Source: Paractinoplanes ovalisporus (lineage in GTDB: Bacteria; Actinomycetota; Actinomycetes; Mycobacteriales; Micromonosporaceae). From it: a stretch of DNA of 64,000 bases. The translations under genes were made by a program, and so were the position numbers. The stretch is taken from positions 1 through 64,000 of the forward strand of contig NZ_JAENHP010000008.1 in assembly GCF_016834655.1 (NCBI RefSeq), given 5' to 3'. This document shows, piece by piece, positions 48,414 to 57,552 of the stretch (position 1 is its first letter; the number at the start of each line of letters is the position of its first letter). The notes beneath the pieces were generated by a model. The model had not been told where the DNA came from, ran no database searches, and saw only the letters and a program-made list of their open reading frames with translations.

Positions 48414-49466
48414 TTACCTGCCCGCGACGGCCGTCCAGCGCAGGATGCATGTCGGCGTCGGGTGACCCGTCGGCGTACCCAGCGCTACCGGGACGCCGGT
48501 CTCGGGGTCGACCCGGAACGTCGTCACGCTCTGTGATCGCTGATTGGTTACGTAGAGGTGATCCCCGACCAGGATCATGTGCCTTGGCCAGTCACCTCCG
48601 ACCGGCGTCTCGGCCACCAGCACGGCCGCCTCGCCGTCCCACGAGAAGGTCGCGACCGTGTTCGGGCCGCGGTTGGCGACATAGACGAAACGACCGTCGG
48701 GGCGCACCACGATCTCGGACGGGTAGTTCTCGCCCCCGGCCGTGGTCGTCGCGGCCTGACCGGCCAGGTCGAGCGAGCCGTCGGCGGCCGGGCGCCACCA
48801 GCTGAGGTCGCCGCCGAGCTCGCCGACCACGAAGAGCGCGCCGTCGGGCGAGAAGCGGACGTGCCGCGGGCCGGTGCCGGGCTTCGCGGCCACCGCCGGC
48901 GTCAGCATCGTCAGGCGGCCGGCGACCGGGTCGAGCCGGGCCCGCCACACGTGGTCGGAACCGAGGTCGGCGATCAGCACCTCGTCACGCACCGGGAAGA
49001 CCATGTGGGCGTGCGGGCCGGCCTGGCGGTCGGTGACCGGGCCGCTGCCCTCGAGCGTGAGCAGGTCGGAACGCTCACCGAGAGCACCCTCGGGGTCGAG
49101 CGGGAAGACGGCGACCGAACCGGTGCCGTAGTTGGCCACGAGCAGGTGACGCCCGCCGGCCGTCACGGCGAGGTGGGCCGGGTCGCTGCCGCCGGTGGGC
49201 CGGCTCGACACCGGCGTGAGCGACCCGTCGGAGGCCACCGCGAAGGCGCTGACCGTGCCGTCGGGGTCGAGCTCGTTCACCGCGTACAGGAGAGGAAGGG
49301 TCGGATGCTGCACCAGGAACGAGGGTGACGGCGTCGGCGCGACGACCTCCGGGCCGGTCAGCGAGCCGGTCGCCGGATCGCGCCGCAGCCGGGTGATGCC
49401 CTCGCCGTCACCGCCCTTGTCCGACGTGTAGCCACCGACGAAGAGGAGTTCATCGCTCGCGCCCAT
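48414..49466 (-). CDS. Lactonase family beta-propeller protein
   Basis: Protein of 350 aa with seven repeating blades (GGYTSDKGGDGEGITRL; HLAVTAGGRHLLVANYGTGSV; HVRFSPDGALFVVGELGGDL; EIVVRPDGRFVYVANRGPNTV). This is the 6-phosphogluconolactonase (YbhE/Pgl) type. It may hydrolyse 6-phosphogluconolactone or another lactone; many members have other substrates. No signal peptide. Single gene. Confidence 0.87.
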   Translation of the reverse strand: MGASDELLFVGGYTSDKGGDGEGITRLRRDPATGSLTGPEVVAPTPSPSFLVQHPTLPLLYAVNELDPDGTVSAFAVASDGSLTPVSSRPTGGSDPAHLAVTAGGRHLLVANYGTGSVAVFPLDPEGALGERSDLLTLEGSGPVTDRQAGPHAHMVFPVRDEVLIADLGSDHVWRARLDPVAGRLTMLTPAVAAKPGTGPRHVRFSPDGALFVVGELGGDLSWWRPAADGSLDLAGQAATTTAGGENYPSEIVVRPDGRFVYVANRGPNTVATFSWDGEAAVLVAETPVGGDWPRHMILVGDHLYVTNQRSQSVTTFRVDPETGVPVALGTPTGHPTPTCILRWTAVAGR

Positions 49467-49558
49467 AGGGTGATCCCATCACATCGCCGCTATCAGGGGG
49501 ACACGGCGGCCGGGTGATCCGTCGCTCCTGCCGCATCCGGCGTGGCGCGGCAGCGGGA

Positions 49559-50158
49559 TCAGCGGGACGCGGCGGCCGCCAGTTGCCGGCGGGCGACGTA
49601 TTCCACCAGCTCGATCAGGACGTTACGGGCGCCGGTGGGCTCGCGGGCGTCGAACAGGACCACCGGGACCCCGGCGTCGAGGTCGAGCGCGCGGCCCACG
49701 GCGTCGGCCCCGAAACGCTGGTCGGGATCGAAGCAGTTGACCGCGACGACGAACGGCGTGCCCCGCTGCTCGAAATAGTCGATCGAGGGGAAGCAGTCGG
49801 CGAGGCGGCGGGTGTCGGCCAGCACGACGGCGCCGAGCGCGCCCTGCGACAGCTCGTCCCACAGGAACCAGAACCTGTCCTGCCCGGGCGTGCCGAACAG
49901 GTAGAGCTGCAGATCCTCGGTGATGGTGATGCGGCCGAAGTCCATCGTCACGGTGGTGGTGGTCTTGCCCTCCACCCCGCCGGTGTCGTCGGCGCCCTCG
50001 ACCCCGGTCAGGATCTCCTCGGTCTGCAGCGGACGGATCTCGCTGACCGAGCCCACCATCGTGGTCTTGCCGGCGCCGAAACCGCCGGCGATCAGGATCT
50101 TGAGCGCGACCGGGATGCGCGACGACGCGCCGTTGCGGTCAGAGCGCACGGAGTCCAT
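49559..50158 (-). CDS. cvnD: Conservon Ras-like GTPase (CvnD)
   Basis: Protein of 199 aa from ATG 50158, which overlaps the DUF742 gene by 20 bp. P-loop AGGFGAGKTTMVGSV, switch region TTTTVTMDFGRI, DxxG as LFGTPGQDRFW, and NKxD replaced by VNCFDPD. Fourth gene of the conservon, an actinobacterial membrane-associated module that behaves like a simple G-protein-coupled receptor (CvnA sensor kinase, CvnB roadblock, CvnC DUF742, CvnD GTPase). Upstream in-frame codons are not part of it. Confidence 0.93.
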   Translation of the reverse strand: MDSVRSDRNGASSRIPVALKILIAGGFGAGKTTMVGSVSEIRPLQTEEILTGVEGADDTGGVEGKTTTTVTMDFGRITITEDLQLYLFGTPGQDRFWFLWDELSQGALGAVVLADTRRLADCFPSIDYFEQRGTPFVVAVNCFDPDQRFGADAVGRALDLDAGVPVVLFDAREPTGARNVLIELVEYVARRQLAAAASR

Positions 50159-50525
50159 TGACAACCGCCTTGAGTACGTCGACATCGTGCGGCTGGGATG
50201 CCGCCGGGGGTTCGTACAGCGAAATGAGTCCTGCCGAGCGTAGATCACCGAGTAAAACCCGGACGACCCCGATGGACAGGTCGAGGGCCGAGGCCAGCTC
50301 GACGACCGAGATCGGCTCCCACGACGCGGCCACGATCGCGTGGTGCTCGGGCTGCAGCGGGGCGTCCTCCGGGTCGTCGGCCGAGGTGGCCACCACGAAC
50401 GCGACGAGGTCGAACTCGCTGCCCTCGGGAGCCACGCGGCCCTGGGTCATCGCGTACGGGCGGACGACCGGCCCGGCGTCGTGGTCGAGCCAGTCGTGCG
50501 TCGCGCGGGGCGGGTCAGCCGGCAT
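50139..50525 (-). CDS. cvnC: Conservon DUF742 protein (CvnC)
   Basis: Protein of 128 aa. VVRPYAMTQGRVAPEG, then WEPISVVELASALDLSIGVVRV, LLGDLRSAGLISLYEP and DVLKAVVNGLRAL are the DUF742 core with a winged-helix-like fold. Third gene of the conservon; both neighbours overlap it, showing tight coupling. It probably bridges CvnB and CvnD. Confidence 0.93.
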   Translation of the reverse strand: MPADPPRATHDWLDHDAGPVVRPYAMTQGRVAPEGSEFDLVAFVVATSADDPEDAPLQPEHHAIVAASWEPISVVELASALDLSIGVVRVLLGDLRSAGLISLYEPPAASQPHDVDVLKAVVNGLRAL

Positions 50526-50937
50526 CGGACGGCATCACCGATGAGCGCTGCGGAGCGCTCATGTTCTGGCCCACCCGGGTGACGAGCATGGCCATCTCGT
50601 ACGCGATCAGGCCGAGATCGGCGTCGGACGAGGCGAGCACGGCCAGGCACGCACCCTGTCCAGCGGCCGTGACGAAGAGGAAGGCGGACTCCATCTCGAC
50701 CACGGTCTGGCGCACCGGGCCGGCCCGGAAGTGGCGGCTCGCGCCCTTGGCCAGGCTCTGGAACCCGGCCGCCATCGCGGACAGGTGCTCGGCGTCCTCG
50801 CGGCCCAGTCCGGCCGACGCTCCCATCAGGAGACCGTCGGCCGAGAGCACGACCGCCTGCTGCGCCGTCGGCACCCGCTCCACCAGATCGTCGAGGAGCC
50901 AGGTGAGCTGCGCGCGCTGGTTCGTCGTCTGTGTCAC
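50515..50937 (-). CDS. cvnB: Conservon roadblock/LC7 protein (CvnB)
   Basis: Protein of 140 aa with the roadblock/LC7 fold: LTWLLDDLVERVPTAQQAVV, LSADGLLMGASAGL, AEHLSAMAAGFQSLAKGAS and ACLAVLASSDADLGLIAYEM. Roadblock proteins regulate small GTPases. GTG start directly after the cvnA stop (TAAGTG); the end overlaps cvnC by 11 bp. Confidence 0.93.
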   Translation of the reverse strand: MTQTTNQRAQLTWLLDDLVERVPTAQQAVVLSADGLLMGASAGLGREDAEHLSAMAAGFQSLAKGASRHFRAGPVRQTVVEMESAFLFVTAAGQGACLAVLASSDADLGLIAYEMAMLVTRVGQNMSAPQRSSVMPSDAG

Positions 50938-53900
50938 TTATGCGTCCTTTTCCGGCCTGGTCACGTTGTCGCCCCCGGTTGATGCCCCGCCGTTGGCCGC
51001 ATCCCCGTTTGCTCTCTCGTCCCGCGTTCCCTCGCCGCGTGCTGCCTCGTCCCGTGTTCTCTCGTCCCGGGCAAGCGCCACGTTCACGATCGCTGGAAAA
51101 CTGACGGTAGCCGCATCCGCAAAGGATCCGCCGCTCACCGGTAGATCAATGTCCGTGTCATCCGCATTGGACCGATCTTCCGGCACGAATTCGTCAGATG
51201 TGTGACGTTCACCTCCGCGTTTGACCTCGCCGCCAGCGGTGGGGCGGTTACCCGGAGTTAACGCTCCCCCCTCGGCCAGATAGCGGTTCGCGTCGATGCG
51301 TCCGCGGGTGGTGCCGAGCTGGAGGGCGCTCATGATGCTGCGCACCTGCTCGGGCGAGCGGAGTTGCGGCTCGGGCTCGGGCGGCGTCTCGCCGGCCGGG
51401 CGGCGCAGCTGCGGCACCAGGTTGGCCTGACGGACCCGGCGCGGAAGCCCGTCCTCTGTGGTCTCGGCGTGTGACACCGGTGCGGGGATGTCGGCCGGAG
51501 CTCCGGCCGGCATCGCGGTCGGCATTGTGGCCGGCGCCCCGGTCGGCATCGCGGCCGGCGCTCTCGTCGGCATCGCGGCCGGGGCGGAATTGCGGGGCAC
51601 GGCGCGGGGCGCCGGAATGCGGCCGGCTCGCGGGCCCTCGATCTGCGGGAGGTCGGACGCGGCGTTGAGCGCCTCGAGCTCGGCCCGCACCGGCCCGAGG
51701 TCGGCCTCGACCCGCGGCGGCTCGGCCGGCGCCGTCTCGACCGGCCGGCGCACCCGCCGCCGCTGGACCAGGCCCTCCTCGTTCAACCCGTCAGCGACCG
51801 AACTCGGCGAGGGACCGCTCTGCGCGACCGGCGCCCGGTGCTGGCCGCTGGTGACCGTGCCGCGGACCGGGCGGGGCTCCTCGGGGCCGGGCAGCGCGGT
51901 GCCGTTGATGATCGGGTGGCCCGACGCGGTGACCTGCTGCACCTGCTCGCCGCCCTGCCACTGCAGCGCGGCCAGCGAACGGCGGGACGGGTCGTCGCTG
52001 CCCGATCCGACCAGCGGACGCTCCCCCGTGGACCCGCCGGCGGGCAGCGCCACGGCCGGCGTCGCCCCGACGATCAGGTCGGCCGGCACCAGCACGATGG
52101 CGGTGACCCCGGCGAACGCCGACGGGCGCAGCGACACCCGGATGCCGTGCCGGTTGGCCAGCTGGGCCACCACGAACAGGCCGAGGCGGGCGCTGTCGGC
52201 CGGATCGAACTCGGGCGGCTCGACCAGGCGCCGGTTGATCTCGTCGATCGCCTCGGGTGTCAGGCCCAGGCCGCGGTCCTCGATCTCGATGCCGTAGCCG
52301 TTGGGCAGCACCTGGCCGGTGACCTGCACCCGGGTGTGCGGCGGGGAGAACGAGGCGGCGTTTTCCAGCAGCTCGGCCAGCAGGTGGATGACGTCGCCGA
52401 CCGCGCGGCCCAGCACCGAGGCGCCCTCGATCGAGCGGATGTCGATGCGCTTGTAGTCCTCGACCTCGCTGATCGCGCCGCGGACGACGTCGATCACCGG
52501 GACCGGGTTGCGCCAGCCGCGGCCGGGCGCGGCGCCGGCCAGGATGACCAGGTCTTCCGCGTGGCGCCGCATGCGGGTGGCGAGGTGGTCGACCCGGTAG
52601 AGGTCCTCGAGCTCCTGCGGCTCGGTCTCGCGCCGCTCCATGCGGTCGAGCAGCGCGAGCTGGCGGTGCAGCAGTGTCTGGCTGCGCCGGGCGATGTTGA
52701 GGAACACCTCGTTGAGGCCGCGCCGGACGTTCGCCTCCTCGACCGCCGACTGCAGGGCCGTGCGCTGCACGTCGTTGAAGGCGTGGCCGAGCTGACCGAT
52801 CTCGTCGCGGCCGTATTCCAGCGGGGGCGTCTCGACGTCGACGTCCACCTCTTCGCCGCGTTGCAACCGGCGGACCACGGTGGGCAGCCGCTCGGCCGCC
52901 ATCTCGCGGGCCTCGCCGTGCAGGCGGCGCAGCCGGCCGACGATCGAGCGGCCGACCCGCACCGACAGATAGAGCGAGAAGGCCAGCGCGGCCAGGCCGA
53001 GGATGCCGGCCAGTCCGAGCCGGATCAGCACCCGCTCGGCCACCGGACGGGCCCGGTCGGTGAGCGCGTCGGTCGCCCCGACCTCGAACTCGCGCAGCTC
53101 CTGGGCCACGGCGACGTAGGCCGGGCGGAACTCGGCGCTGCTCACCGGGGTGGCCGAGCCGTCGCGGCTCTGCTCCACGAGCTGGGAGAGCAGGCTGTCG
53201 AGCCGCTCGAAGGCGAGGCCGGCGCTCAGGTCGTTGTACGCCGTACGGTCGGACTCGGCCATGTCTTCGACACCGCGGGCCAGCAGGAAGCGGGCGGTGC
53301 CGACGTCCTGGATGAGCTCGCCGCGCAGCTCGGGCGTGAACCGGCCGGCGGCGGTCACGCCCCCGACCAGCGCGTCGACCCGGCTCAGGTATTCCTGGCC
53401 CTGCCCGACCGTGGTCAGCGCGCGCAGCTCGCCGTCGATCCGCGGATCGTTGAAGGTGGCGGTGGCCGCAAACGTCTGGAACCCGGCCCCGATCACGTTG
53501 TTGAAGAAGTTCTGCGCGCCGATCGCGTCCATCGCCCGGTTGTTGATGTGGGTGCGGTTGCCGGGCAGGCTGTCGAGCTGGGTCAGGAACGCGTCGATCC
53601 GGCCGCGCAACACCTCGCTGGCCGCGCCCCTCGCGTCGTCGCCCCCGGCCAGCCGGCGGAAGTTGGCGAGCGCCTTGTCGGTGGCGCTGCGCTGCTCGAG
53701 CAGGGACTGGGTGGGCGGGCCGGTGGCCGAGAGGTATTCCACACTGAACAGGCGCTCCCGCTGAAGCTGGCCGACCAGCTCGATGCCGGGGTTGCCGACG
53801 TTGTCCAGCACCGTGCGGGCGGACAGCAGGTTGAACGCCGGACCGGCGGTGAGCGCCGTCGCGAAGACCCACAGCGCCAGCAGTGCCGTCAACGGGACGG

Positions 53901-53949
53901 CCACCAACACGATGATCTTCGAACGGATCGACCAGTAACGCTTCTTCAT
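50938..53949 (-). CDS. cvnA: Conservon sensor kinase-like protein (CvnA)
   Basis: Protein of 1003 aa. Membrane helix ~10-30; extracytoplasmic nitrate/nitrite-sensing-type (NIT) domain to ~305; second helix ~307-330 (LGLAGILGLAALAFSLYLSV); HAMP; helical region with LFLNIARRSQTLLHRQLALLDRME; HATPase with ENAASFSPPHTRV and GLGLFVV-like SARLGLFVVAQL. A long Pro/Ala-rich disordered C-terminus has APAAMPTxAPA repeats. The region before the ATPase lacks a typical HisKA box, as in other CvnA proteins. First gene of cvnABCD. Confidence 0.92.
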   Translation of the reverse strand: MKKRYWSIRSKIIVLVAVPLTALLALWVFATALTAGPAFNLLSARTVLDNVGNPGIELVGQLQRERLFSVEYLSATGPPTQSLLEQRSATDKALANFRRLAGGDDARGAASEVLRGRIDAFLTQLDSLPGNRTHINNRAMDAIGAQNFFNNVIGAGFQTFAATATFNDPRIDGELRALTTVGQGQEYLSRVDALVGGVTAAGRFTPELRGELIQDVGTARFLLARGVEDMAESDRTAYNDLSAGLAFERLDSLLSQLVEQSRDGSATPVSSAEFRPAYVAVAQELREFEVGATDALTDRARPVAERVLIRLGLAGILGLAALAFSLYLSVRVGRSIVGRLRRLHGEAREMAAERLPTVVRRLQRGEEVDVDVETPPLEYGRDEIGQLGHAFNDVQRTALQSAVEEANVRRGLNEVFLNIARRSQTLLHRQLALLDRMERRETEPQELEDLYRVDHLATRMRRHAEDLVILAGAAPGRGWRNPVPVIDVVRGAISEVEDYKRIDIRSIEGASVLGRAVGDVIHLLAELLENAASFSPPHTRVQVTGQVLPNGYGIEIEDRGLGLTPEAIDEINRRLVEPPEFDPADSARLGLFVVAQLANRHGIRVSLRPSAFAGVTAIVLVPADLIVGATPAVALPAGGSTGERPLVGSGSDDPSRRSLAALQWQGGEQVQQVTASGHPIINGTALPGPEEPRPVRGTVTSGQHRAPVAQSGPSPSSVADGLNEEGLVQRRRVRRPVETAPAEPPRVEADLGPVRAELEALNAASDLPQIEGPRAGRIPAPRAVPRNSAPAAMPTRAPAAMPTGAPATMPTAMPAGAPADIPAPVSHAETTEDGLPRRVRQANLVPQLRRPAGETPPEPEPQLRSPEQVRSIMSALQLGTTRGRIDANRYLAEGGALTPGNRPTAGGEVKRGGERHTSDEFVPEDRSNADDTDIDLPVSGGSFADAATVSFPAIVNVALARDERTRDEAARGEGTRDERANGDAANGGASTGGDNVTRPEKDA

Positions 53950-54206
53950 CAGGCTCCGCTCTTCTGGCGTACGCCTTCGGGAGAATACGTAAAGACTTCG
54001 GAGCGAGCCACCACTGCGGCGTACCTAAAAGCGCGCTTAAGTCCTTTTTAAGCAGCGAGATTGGCATGCCCGGGCCGGTCGTCCTTGTGACACTGTGACC
54101 AGGCAGTTACCCAACGGATCGAAGGATCGGGCGAAACCGAACACGCCGGAGGGGATTGACGACACCACGTGGGTGGGAATACCGGGATCGGATAAGAGGA
54201 GGCCCC

Positions 54207-54848
54207 ATGTCCCCCACAGCCACGATCATCCTGATCGTCGTCATCCTGGTTGTGATCGCCGCGGTCGTGTACGGCGTCCAGGTCATGCGACGCAAGCAAC
54301 TGCAGCACACCTTCGGACCGGAGTACGACCGCGCGGTCGCCGACTCCGGAAGCCGCACCGAGGCCGAGAAGGAGCTCCGCGAGCGTGAGAAGAAGCACGC
54401 CGCGCTCGAGCTGAAGCCGCTCTCCCCCGAGGCGCAGACCACCTACGCGGCGAACTGGGAAGAGGTCCAGATCCAGTTCGTGGACAGCCCGGTCGAGGCC
54501 GTGACGGCCGCCGACGAGCTGGTCACACGTCTGATCACGGACCGGGGTTACCCGACCGCCGAGTACGACGAGCGGCTCGCGACCCTTTCGGTCGAGCACG
54601 CCCGCACGCTCGAGCACTACCGCAAGGCTCACGAGATCAGCCGGCGCAACACCGCGGGCGAGGCGAACACCGAGGACCTGCGCCAGGCCCTGGTGCACTA
54701 CCGGGCGCTCTTCGCCGACCTACTCGGGACCGACCCGGTGCCGTCGACTGGTACTACTACTCCTGTGTCCACTTCGGATGCACCCACGCCCGCTCCTCGC
54801 CGGGCCGCCGACGAGTCCGAATCCCCCGCCCGCGACACCAGCCGCTAG
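54207..54848 (+). CDS. Membrane-anchored FVD-domain protein, paralogue 1
   Basis: Protein of 213 aa; ATG preceded by AGAGGAGG. N-terminal helix (5-25, TIILIVVILVVIAAVVYGVQV), basic coiled segment, then a helical domain (~80-175) starting YAANWEEVQIQFVDSPVEAVT and continuing AADELVTRLITDRGYP. The same W/F-xxIQxxFVDxPxxA pattern occurs in the next gene. Actinobacterial family of unknown function. The tail is Ser/Thr/Pro rich. Eleven bp before paralogue 2. Confidence 0.75.
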   Translation: MSPTATIILIVVILVVIAAVVYGVQVMRRKQLQHTFGPEYDRAVADSGSRTEAEKELREREKKHAALELKPLSPEAQTTYAANWEEVQIQFVDSPVEAVTAADELVTRLITDRGYPTAEYDERLATLSVEHARTLEHYRKAHEISRRNTAGEANTEDLRQALVHYRALFADLLGTDPVPSTGTTTPVSTSDAPTPAPRRAADESESPARDTSR

Positions 54849-54859
54849 GAGCCACCGCC

Positions 54860-55762
54860 ATGAAGTTCTTCTCCAACGAGAAAGAGAACGAGACCCAGGA
54901 GATCTCCGACCGGGACCGCGCGGCGACCGACCCGGTCGGCGTGCCGCCCCAGCGCGCCGGATCGCCGTGGAGCGACGCACCCGGTGACACGCCGGTCGCC
55001 GGTGACAGGCCGGCTGCCCGCGACTCGCTGGCGTCCGATGACACGTCGGCTTCCGGTGACACGTCGACCGATGCCGACAAGCCGAAGACCGCCACCACGT
55101 ACGGCCCGGACGGGACCGTCGTCGAGGACACCGTCGACGACAAGGACTACCGGGGCTCCCACGCCGACCGGGACGCCGTCGACCTCCCCCTCGACCAGCC
55201 CAAGGACGACGCGGACCGGACGCAGGTGATCAGCTCGGACGACCGCAAGCGGGACGACGCCGTCAAGGACGCCGACACCGACGCCGACAAGGACGCGGCG
55301 ATCAAGGACGACGGCACGTTCGACAGCCCGAAGGCGGTCGACCCGGCCACCGGTGACACGCTGAAGGACGACAGCGACACCGACAAGGCCGCCACCAACG
55401 GCTATCGCGACGGCGAGGAGTTCCAGCCGACCCCGGCCGCCGAGACGCCCTCCCCGGTGGTTGCCGCGGCCCCGGTGCCGGCGAGCACCACCCCCGCCGG
55501 GAAGAAGGCGGAATCCGAGAAGCTGCTGCCGGACGGCGACTCGTTCGCCGAGCGGTTCCGCGACATCCAGCTGCGCTTCGTCGACGAGCCGAAGGCGGCC
55601 ACGGCCGAGGCGGCGGAGCTGGTCGGCGAGGCGGTCGACAAGCTGACCGGTGCCCTCAAGGCGCAGCGGGACAGCTTGGGCGGCAACGCCGACGACACCG
55701 AGAAGCTGCGGGTCGAGCTCCGCGCGTACCGCGACATCATCAACCGCCTGACCGCGCTCTGA
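54860..55762 (+). CDS. Soluble FVD-domain protein, paralogue 2
   Basis: Protein of 300 aa without membrane helix or signal peptide. Residues 1-200 are disordered and Asp/Lys/Thr-rich (repeated DxDKDAA and GDTxxAGD-like steps); the C-terminal ~85 residues form the domain shared with the gene upstream: FAERFRDIQLRFVDEPKAAT and AEAAELVGEAVDKL. The pair looks like a duplication in which one copy is membrane-fixed and the other free. Ends in a terminator. Function unknown. Confidence 0.75.
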   Translation: MKFFSNEKENETQEISDRDRAATDPVGVPPQRAGSPWSDAPGDTPVAGDRPAARDSLASDDTSASGDTSTDADKPKTATTYGPDGTVVEDTVDDKDYRGSHADRDAVDLPLDQPKDDADRTQVISSDDRKRDDAVKDADTDADKDAAIKDDGTFDSPKAVDPATGDTLKDDSDTDKAATNGYRDGEEFQPTPAAETPSPVVAAAPVPASTTPAGKKAESEKLLPDGDSFAERFRDIQLRFVDEPKAATAEAAELVGEAVDKLTGALKAQRDSLGGNADDTEKLRVELRAYRDIINRLTAL

Positions 55763-55774
55763 CCGACCGTCCGA

Positions 55775-55805
55775 CCGAAGGGGGAGCCGCCGGCTCCCCC
55801 TTCGG
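55775..55805. terminator. Terminator after the FVD-domain pair
   Basis: CCGAAGGGGGAGCC pairs with GGCTCCCCCTTCGG over 14 bp with a very short loop, 12 bp after the stop. Confidence 0.88.
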
Positions 55806-55820
55806 CGTTAGCGTGGGTTG

Positions 55821-56813
55821 GTGCGCGCCGACCGTCTGCTCTCGCTTCTGCTCCTGTTGCAGACCCGTGGGCGGATGACGGCGCAGGATCTCGCCGACGA
55901 GCTCGAGGTCTCGGTGCGCACGGTCTATCGCGACGTCGAGTCGCTGGGCGCGGCCGGAGTGCCGGTCTACGCCGACCGCGGCCCGTCCGGCGGCTATCAG
56001 CTGCTCGACGGTTACCGCACCCGGCTCACCGGCCTCACCTCGGACGAGGCGGGCACGCTGTTCCTGGCCGGGATGCCGGGACCGGCGGCCGAGCTGGGTC
56101 TCGGGTCGGTGCTGGCGGCGGCCCAGCTCAAACTGCGTGCGTCGTTGCCGGGTGAGCTGGCGGATCGGGCTGACCGCGTACGGGAAAGGTTTCATCTCGA
56201 CGCCCCCGGCTGGTTCCGCGGCGACGAGCCGACCCCGCATCTCTCGGCCGTGGCCGACGCCGTGTGGAGCGGACGCCGGCTGGAGGTGCGCTACCGCCGC
56301 TGGAAGGCACCGCGCGAGGTGACCCGCACGCTGCACCCGCTGGGCGTCGTGCTCAAGGCCGGCCGGTGGTATCTGGTCGCCGCGACCGGGACCCGCACCA
56401 CCGCCTACCGGGTGTCGAACATTCTCGAGGCCGAGCTGCTGGACGAGCTCGCGTCGCGGCCCGCGGAATTCGATCTGGCCGCGTTCTGGCGGGAGTGGAC
56501 CGAGCGGTACGAGCGGAGCGTCTACACCGCGATGGCCACCGTCCGCATGACGAGCGAGGCGCTGACCCGGATGGCGTACGTCTTTCCGCCCGAGATGTCC
56601 CGGGTGGCGCGCGCCGAAGCCGGGCCGCCCGGCGAGGACGGCTGGCTGGTCACCCGGGTGCCGATCGAGTCGGTGCGGCACGGGCACATCGAACTGCTCA
56701 AACTGGGCGCCTCGGCCGAGGTGCTCGACCCACCCGAGCTGCGAGCCTGTTTCGCCGAGACGGCCCGGGGTCTGGCCGCGACCTACCTGCCCGAATCCTC
56801 GGCCTCGACGTAA
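55821..56813 (+). CDS. WYL-domain transcriptional regulator (YafY type)
   Basis: Protein of 330 aa. N-terminal HTH RMTAQDLADELEVSVRTVYR and DVESLGAAGVPVYADRGP; then the WYL domain with LGVVLKAGRWYLVAATG and RVSNILEAE, followed by a WCX-type C-terminal domain. WYL regulators sense nucleic acids or nucleotides and often control DNA-damage or defence genes, but no such target is adjacent. GTG 55821 preferred over TTG 55818. Confidence 0.9.
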   Translation: MRADRLLSLLLLLQTRGRMTAQDLADELEVSVRTVYRDVESLGAAGVPVYADRGPSGGYQLLDGYRTRLTGLTSDEAGTLFLAGMPGPAAELGLGSVLAAAQLKLRASLPGELADRADRVRERFHLDAPGWFRGDEPTPHLSAVADAVWSGRRLEVRYRRWKAPREVTRTLHPLGVVLKAGRWYLVAATGTRTTAYRVSNILEAELLDELASRPAEFDLAAFWREWTERYERSVYTAMATVRMTSEALTRMAYVFPPEMSRVARAEAGPPGEDGWLVTRVPIESVRHGHIELLKLGASAEVLDPPELRACFAETARGLAATYLPESSAST

Positions 56814-57307
56814 CCGCCGTAGCTGCCGCCCTCGTCGTCGTTCTCGTCGTCGTTCCCGACCGGAGGGGAGGGCGGGACCGTGGGGTCGTCGGTCACCTCG
56901 ACCGGCGGCTCAGTGGTGTCGGTCGGATCGCCCGCCGGTTGCGTGGTGGACTCGGTCGGCGGCGTGGACGGGGAGTCGCTGGTCGGCGACGGCTCGGCCG
57001 ACGGCGAGGTGGCCGACGGCGACGGCTCGCGGCTGGCGCTGGACGAAGGCTCGGCCGACGGTGACGTGGTCAACGGGACGACGTGGCCACGCGGCTCGGT
57101 GGCCGGGCTGTCGTTCGTCTGCTCCCCCGCGCCGGTGCCGCCGAGCAGCTCCTGGCCGGTCTTGTCGGCGCGCTGCTGGTTGACCACGGGTGGGCGGGCC
57201 GGACTGTCCTCATTGCTCATCGCGCCGAGCTGGACACCCATCCACAGCGCGGGACCGACGCCGACCGCGACGATCGCGCCGAAGAGCGCCAATGGCCCCC
57301 GCTCCAT
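56783..57307 (-). CDS. Membrane-anchored Ser/Thr/Pro-rich secreted protein
   Basis: Protein of 174 aa; ATG with GGGGAGG 6 nt upstream. N-terminal helix LALFGAIVAVGVGPALWMGV, then a long low-complexity tail (SPSAEPS repeats, DDPTVPPSPPVG) ending in an acidic GGYVEAEDSGR. Probably anchored with the tail crossing the cell wall. No family recognised. Its 3' end overlaps the WYL gene by 31 bp. Confidence 0.65.
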   Translation of the reverse strand: MERGPLALFGAIVAVGVGPALWMGVQLGAMSNEDSPARPPVVNQQRADKTGQELLGGTGAGEQTNDSPATEPRGHVVPLTTSPSAEPSSSASREPSPSATSPSAEPSPTSDSPSTPPTESTTQPAGDPTDTTEPPVEVTDDPTVPPSPPVGNDDENDDEGGSYGGYVEAEDSGR

Positions 57308-57552
57308 GTCGGCCTCCCCGCCTCGAAAGGATCATCCCGCCGTTCCGGGTTTTCTCCTACCCGTTATCGGGAGCGATAAAGCGAACAATCCGCGAGGTTA
57401 TTGTGACGTGATGTGACGGAGTGTTCACCCTTCGGTCGTACATACGACCCGCGGCGGCGAAGAGTTCATCCCGTCGCAGGTCAGCGCCGCGGAGCACGGG
57501 GGCGGGTTCGCACGGGCGGGTTCGCGTGGGCAGGTCTGCGCGGATGGGCCCG

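Noticed and set aside
51791..54067. Very long frames on both strands within cvnA
   Set aside because: Shadow frames of the CvnA gene, which has HAMP and ATPase motifs and fits the conservon order.
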